Shown here one piece after another: positions 25,415 through 27,852 of a stretch of DNA of 27,852 nucleotides. Numbering within the stretch: position 1 is the first letter of the stretch; every line of letters starts with the position of its first letter. The notes under the pieces are model-generated. The model was not told the origin of the DNA and made no database searches. It worked only from the letters and a program-made list of their open reading frames with translations. The translations under genes and the position numbers were made by a program. The stretch comes from RGIG1828 sp045592485 (GTDB taxonomy: Bacteria; Bacillota; Clostridia; UMGS1810): contig JAZNUS010000075.1 of the NCBI GenBank assembly GCA_045592485.1, positions 1 through 27,852 on the forward strand, read 5' to 3'.

Positions 25415-26095
25415 GTGATTGGTTATTATAATCCGTCAGTCATACTCACATACATAGGCTTGTTTTCCGCAGTTTTCGGTATGACAAAGGCATTGACAGG
25501 CAATCCAAAAATTGCTCTGGTGTGTTTGATGATATGCGGACTTTGCGATATGTTTGACGGTACGATAGCACGAAAATGCAAAAGAAACGATGATGAAAAA
25601 TCCTTTGGCATTCAGATTGATTCTCTATGCGATCTTGTGTGCTTCGGCGTTTTTCCGGCAATGCTGGGCTATGGCATAAAAAACATTGAGGTAAACTTTT
25701 TTGACATATTCTGCTCAGCGGTTTTTGTTCTGGCGGCAATTATCAGACTTGGCTATTTCAATGTTCAGGAAATCAACCGAACATCGTCGGGCAGCGGCAA
25801 AAGAGAATATTATGAAGGGCTTCCCGTAACATCGGTTTCGCTTCTTCTTCCCTTGATTTTTCTTTTTGATATTTATATCAAGCCTCTTGTAACAATAAAG
25901 CTCTACAGCGTTGCTCTTCTCCTTATTGCAGCAGCTTTTGTTACAAGGTTCAAAATTAAAAAGCCCTATATGCACGGACTCATTGTAATAGCATTCTTCG
26001 GGCTTGTGGTGTTTTTTCTAATCCTGAAAGAAGGAGACTCAATAGCTAATGCCTCACAAACTGTATCACACATTCTGCGGACGATGTCTGCTTAA
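25415..26095 (+). CDS. pssA: CDP-diacylglycerol-serine O-phosphatidyltransferase PssA
   Basis: PssA joins serine to CDP-diacylglycerol to make phosphatidylserine. The 226-residue integral membrane protein has the CDP-alcohol phosphotransferase motif intact: D45, D48, G49, A52, R53, G65, D69 and D73 (CDMFDGTIAR then FGIQIDSLCD). Several hydrophobic segments follow (about 85-105, 140-160, 165-185, 195-215). I chose the GTG at 25415 because AAAGGTGG lies 7 nt upstream; the farther in-frame TTG at 25352 is the -35 box. It is followed by psd with a 47-nt overlap, so the two steps to phosphatidylethanolamine are co-expressed. Confidence 0.93.
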   Translation: MIGYYNPSVILTYIGLFSAVFGMTKALTGNPKIALVCLMICGLCDMFDGTIARKCKRNDDEKSFGIQIDSLCDLVCFGVFPAMLGYGIKNIEVNFFDIFCSAVFVLAAIIRLGYFNVQEINRTSSGSGKREYYEGLPVTSVSLLLPLIFLFDIYIKPLVTIKLYSVALLLIAAAFVTRFKIKKPYMHGLIVIAFFGLVVFFLILKEGDSIANASQTVSHILRTMSA

Positions 26096-26858
26096 GGTGC
26101 TTACCTTGCCTGTCGTTTCAAAAACGGCAGGATTCTTTTTGAGTACACCCCTATCAAAGGTGTATATAAAAAAAATTATTAAGAAAAACAAAATTGATAT
26201 GAATGATTTTGAACCGAAAAAATACAAATCATTCAACGAATTTTTTGTGCGTAAAATCCGCGATGGCAAGCGAGAGGTTGACACCTCACCCGATGCCCTT
26301 GTTTCACCTTGCGACGGCTACCTTTCGGTTTATGATGTTGATGCTTTTTGCCGTCTTAATGTTAAGGGCACTGTCTATACCATTGGTGAGCTTTTTGAAA
26401 ACAAGGGATTTGAGCAAACCTACCAAAAGGGCAAGTGCCTTGTGTTCAGGCTGACACCCAACGATTATCACAGATACATCTATCCCGATGGCGGAACAAA
26501 AAATGCAAACATTCACATCAAAGGTATTTTCCACACAGTGAGACCTGTTGCACTTGAAGCTTTCCCTGTTTTCAAAACCAATTCAAGGGAGTACACAATT
26601 CTCCACACAGAAAATTTTGGCGATATTCTTTTTATGGAGGTTGGTGCAATGCTTGTGGGAAGGATATGCAATCACCACGAGGCTCACACCTTCAGCCGCG
26701 GAGAAGAAAAAGGATATTTTGAGTTTGGCGGTTCAACAATTATTATGATTATAAAAAAAGATGCAGCAATTATTAATAACGATATTATTGACGCATCCTC
26801 AAAAGACATCGAATACCGGGTAAGACTGGGAGAAAAAATCGGAACAAAACAGATTTGA
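26049..26858 (+). CDS. psd: Phosphatidylserine decarboxylase
   Basis: Psd converts phosphatidylserine to phosphatidylethanolamine using a self-made pyruvoyl group. The 269-residue proenzyme has the GGST cleavage motif (EFGGSTI), with self-cleavage expected between G228 and S229; likely catalytic D89 (SPCDGYLS) and H141 (NDYHRYIYP) are present. A hydrophobic N-terminal segment (about 15-32) could attach it to the membrane. ATG 26049 lies inside the end of pssA, with AAGGAG 12 nt upstream, a rather long spacing. Translation coupling with pssA is likely. No intrinsic terminator follows. Confidence 0.93.
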   Translation: MPHKLYHTFCGRCLLKVLTLPVVSKTAGFFLSTPLSKVYIKKIIKKNKIDMNDFEPKKYKSFNEFFVRKIRDGKREVDTSPDALVSPCDGYLSVYDVDAFCRLNVKGTVYTIGELFENKGFEQTYQKGKCLVFRLTPNDYHRYIYPDGGTKNANIHIKGIFHTVRPVALEAFPVFKTNSREYTILHTENFGDILFMEVGAMLVGRICNHHEAHTFSRGEEKGYFEFGGSTIIMIIKKDAAIINNDIIDASSKDIEYRVRLGEKIGTKQI

Positions 26859-26888
26859 AAAATGATTTTATTACAAGAAAAGCGGGTT

Positions 26889-26907
26889 CGCCGCACCGCC
26901 TGCGGCG
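26889..26907. repeat. GC-rich hairpin downstream of psd
   Basis: CGCCGCA, loop CCGCC, TGCGGCG: seven perfect pairs, much richer in GC than its surroundings. No T-run follows, so it is not an intrinsic terminator. Confidence 0.7.
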
Positions 26908-26941
26908 TGAAGTGCGAAGCATTATCGTTTTTCTTAAGACA

Positions 26942-26984
26942 TGTGCATTTTTGAAAAGCTTAGCTTTTCAAAAAAATTTGCACA
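26942..26984. repeat. Long AT-rich hairpin with 3-nt loop
   Basis: TTTTTGAAAAGC (26948-26959), loop TTA and GCTTTTCAAAAA (26963-26974) form twelve perfect pairs. Outside them TGTGCA (26942-26947) pairs with TGCACA (26979-26984) after a 4-nt bulge. It has the same short-loop design as the palindromes at 25188-25293. Confidence 0.75.
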
Positions 26985-27093
26985 GCAATACAATCAAAGT
27001 TTTTTGCTTTAGCCTGACGCTGATTTCTGCATTTTTCAAAGCATAAACATTTATTAATATAAATTGCCAGCCTTTTCCTTACATAAAAATTCC

Positions 27094-27121
27094 TTGACTG
27101 TAAACAATAGAACTGTAAATC
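27094..27121 (+). promoter_or_regulatory. Candidate promoter of spoVT
   Basis: TTGACT (27094-27099) is followed after 16 nt by TAAATC (27116-27121), a weak SigA-like match. Bacillus spoVT is transcribed by SigG; I saw no convincing SigG box here, so the real promoter is uncertain. Confidence 0.35.
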
Positions 27122-27123
27122 AA

Positions 27124-27146
27124 AAACGGAGCCATCGGCACCGTTT
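27124..27146 (+). promoter_or_regulatory. Hairpin in the spoVT leader
   Basis: AAACGG (27124-27129) pairs with CCGTTT (27141-27146), and GCC with GGC inside, with a single A-A mismatch and loop ATC. It ends 5 nt before the AAAGGAG site and could affect mRNA stability or initiation. Confidence 0.5.
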
Positions 27147-27169
27147 GAATCAAAGGAGTTTTAAATTAA

Positions 27170-27709
27170 ATGAAAGCAACGGGAATTGTCAGAAGAATTG
27201 ACGATCTTGGCAGAGTTGTAATCCCCAAAGAAATCCGCAGAACAATGAGAATCCGTGAGGGCGACCCACTGGAAATATACACAGACAGAGAAGGCGGAGT
27301 TATTTTCAGAAAATACTCCCCCATTGGCGAGCTGAGCGAATTTGCGGCAAAATATGCCGAATCCCTTTACAAAACATCGGGACGACCTGTTTGCATAACC
27401 GACAAGGACTCAATAATAGCCACAGCCGGAGCACCAAAAAAAGAGCTTAATGAAAAGCCTCTCAGCTCTGATATGGAAAAAATTATGCGTGAAAAAACAA
27501 GCTTTATTTGCACAGACGGCAAGAAGCTTAAAATTACCGACCACAGTGACAAATATTCTCTTGGAGTTGTGTCACCGATAATTGCCGAGGGCGATGCCAT
27601 TGGTAATGTTGTTATTATGTCGGACGATGATAACACAAATATGACAGATGTTGAAGTCAAGCTTGCAGGTGCAGCATCGATGTTTCTCGGAAAACAAATG
27701 GAGCTTTGA
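27170..27709 (+). CDS. spoVT: Stage V sporulation protein T (AbrB-type regulator)
   Basis: SpoVT controls forespore genes late in sporulation. The 179-residue protein is almost the length of Bacillus SpoVT. It has an N-terminal AbrB swapped-hairpin DNA-binding domain (1-50: MKATGIVRRIDDLGRVVIPK, EIRRTMRIREGDPLEIY) and a C-terminal GAF domain (about 55-178). AAAGGAG lies 11 nt before ATG 27170. Its presence suggests an endospore former, although AbrB/SpoVT-like proteins also occur in non-sporulating Clostridia. Confidence 0.94.
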   Translation: MKATGIVRRIDDLGRVVIPKEIRRTMRIREGDPLEIYTDREGGVIFRKYSPIGELSEFAAKYAESLYKTSGRPVCITDKDSIIATAGAPKKELNEKPLSSDMEKIMREKTSFICTDGKKLKITDHSDKYSLGVVSPIIAEGDAIGNVVIMSDDDNTNMTDVEVKLAGAASMFLGKQMEL

Positions 27710-27722
27710 ATAAATTGGGGTT

Positions 27723-27822
27723 TAGCGCTCTGTTTTGCGCTAGTGTGTGAGCCTTCTCCCTGGTGGAGAAGGTGTCAAGCTTGCTTGACGGATTAAGTGA
27801 TGTCCCAAGAGTGCGAATGCAC
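27723..27822. repeat. Cluster of palindromes, probable dispersed intergenic repeat (runs to the right edge)
   Basis: Four hairpins follow one another: TAGCGC/GCGCTA (27723-27742), CCTTCTCC-CTGGT-GGAGAAGG (27752-27772), GTCAAGC-TT-GCTTGAC (27774-27789) and GTGC-GAAT-GCAC (27811-27822). The middle pair resembles palindromic repeats that I recall between genes in gut Clostridia. No T-run follows, so termination of spoVT is not clearly provided. The element may extend beyond the window. Confidence 0.55.
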
Positions 27823-27852
27823 GATTGGCAGACAGAACTTATGCACCCTTTA

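Larger units (their letters stand above)
26859..27169. other. Intergenic region between psd and spoVT with hairpins and candidate promoter
   Basis: This 311-nt stretch holds two strong hairpins (26889-26907 and 26942-26984), an AT-rich segment, a weak SigA-like promoter (27094-27121) and a small hairpin in the spoVT leader (27124-27146). A 63-codon open frame runs through the first half but lacks a ribosome site and coding character, and it reads through both hairpins, so I do not call it a gene. Confidence 0.7.

Noticed and set aside
26942..26984. Intrinsic terminator for psd
   Set aside because: The hairpin is strong but has no T-run after it on the plus strand.
26855..27046. 63-codon open frame downstream of psd
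   Set aside because: It has no ribosome site, overlaps the psd stop and runs through two palindromes; its codons look like translated repeat DNA.

Overview
The window looks like chromosomal DNA of a low-GC, probably spore-forming member of the Clostridia, perhaps a gut Oscillospiraceae-like lineage. The evidence is the gene content and order (rimP-nusA-ylxR-ylxQ-infB-rbfA-nrnA-truB-ribF, then hemW and hrcA-grpE-dnaK-dnaJ), a SpoVT regulator, strong Shine-Dalgarno sites, consensus SigA promoters and a perfect CIRCE operator. Lineage is an inference from these features; there is no rRNA gene to settle it.

Layout. Positions 1-24.5k are read almost entirely from the minus strand. (1) From a promoter at 8365-8393 down to a bidirectional terminator at 161-204 lies a tightly packed seven-gene unit: membrane diguanylate cyclase, PLP aminotransferase, GtrA-like membrane protein, MATE exporter, ECF transporter S component, LarA-type nickel-pincer racemase and a TIM-barrel sugar isomerase/epimerase. 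The last four are spaced by about 20 nt or overlap and should be translationally coupled. (2) 8434-13358 is the class I heat-shock operon hrcA-grpE-dnaK-dnaJ with its own promoter, CIRCE and terminator. A structured element sits between hrcA and grpE. (3) 13391-22251 is the transcription/translation operon rimP to hemW. It starts at a SigA promoter and carries a terminator-like hairpin in its short leader, a likely attenuator. No terminator is visible between hemW and the hrcA promoter. (4) 22345-24503 holds a nucleotide-sugar dehydrogenase driven by a consensus promoter (TTGACA-17-TATAAT), followed by an unusual duplicated cupin protein. (5) 24557-25048 is a GNAT acetyltransferase.

From 25.3 kb genes run on the plus strand. 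pssA and psd overlap by 47 nt and make phosphatidylserine and then phosphatidylethanolamine; spoVT follows. The intergenic spaces here hold repeat-like DNA: a 123-bp MITE-like element with 32-nt inverted ends (25150-25272), several perfect short-loop palindromes, and a cluster of hairpins running off the right edge that resembles a dispersed palindromic repeat.

Most of the window is conserved housekeeping DNA. I found no phage, CRISPR, toxin-antitoxin or defence locus. The least explained parts are the LarA/isomerase/transporter operon under a diguanylate cyclase, the duplicated cupin beside the sugar dehydrogenase, the leader hairpin of rimP-nusA and the palindromic intergenic elements.
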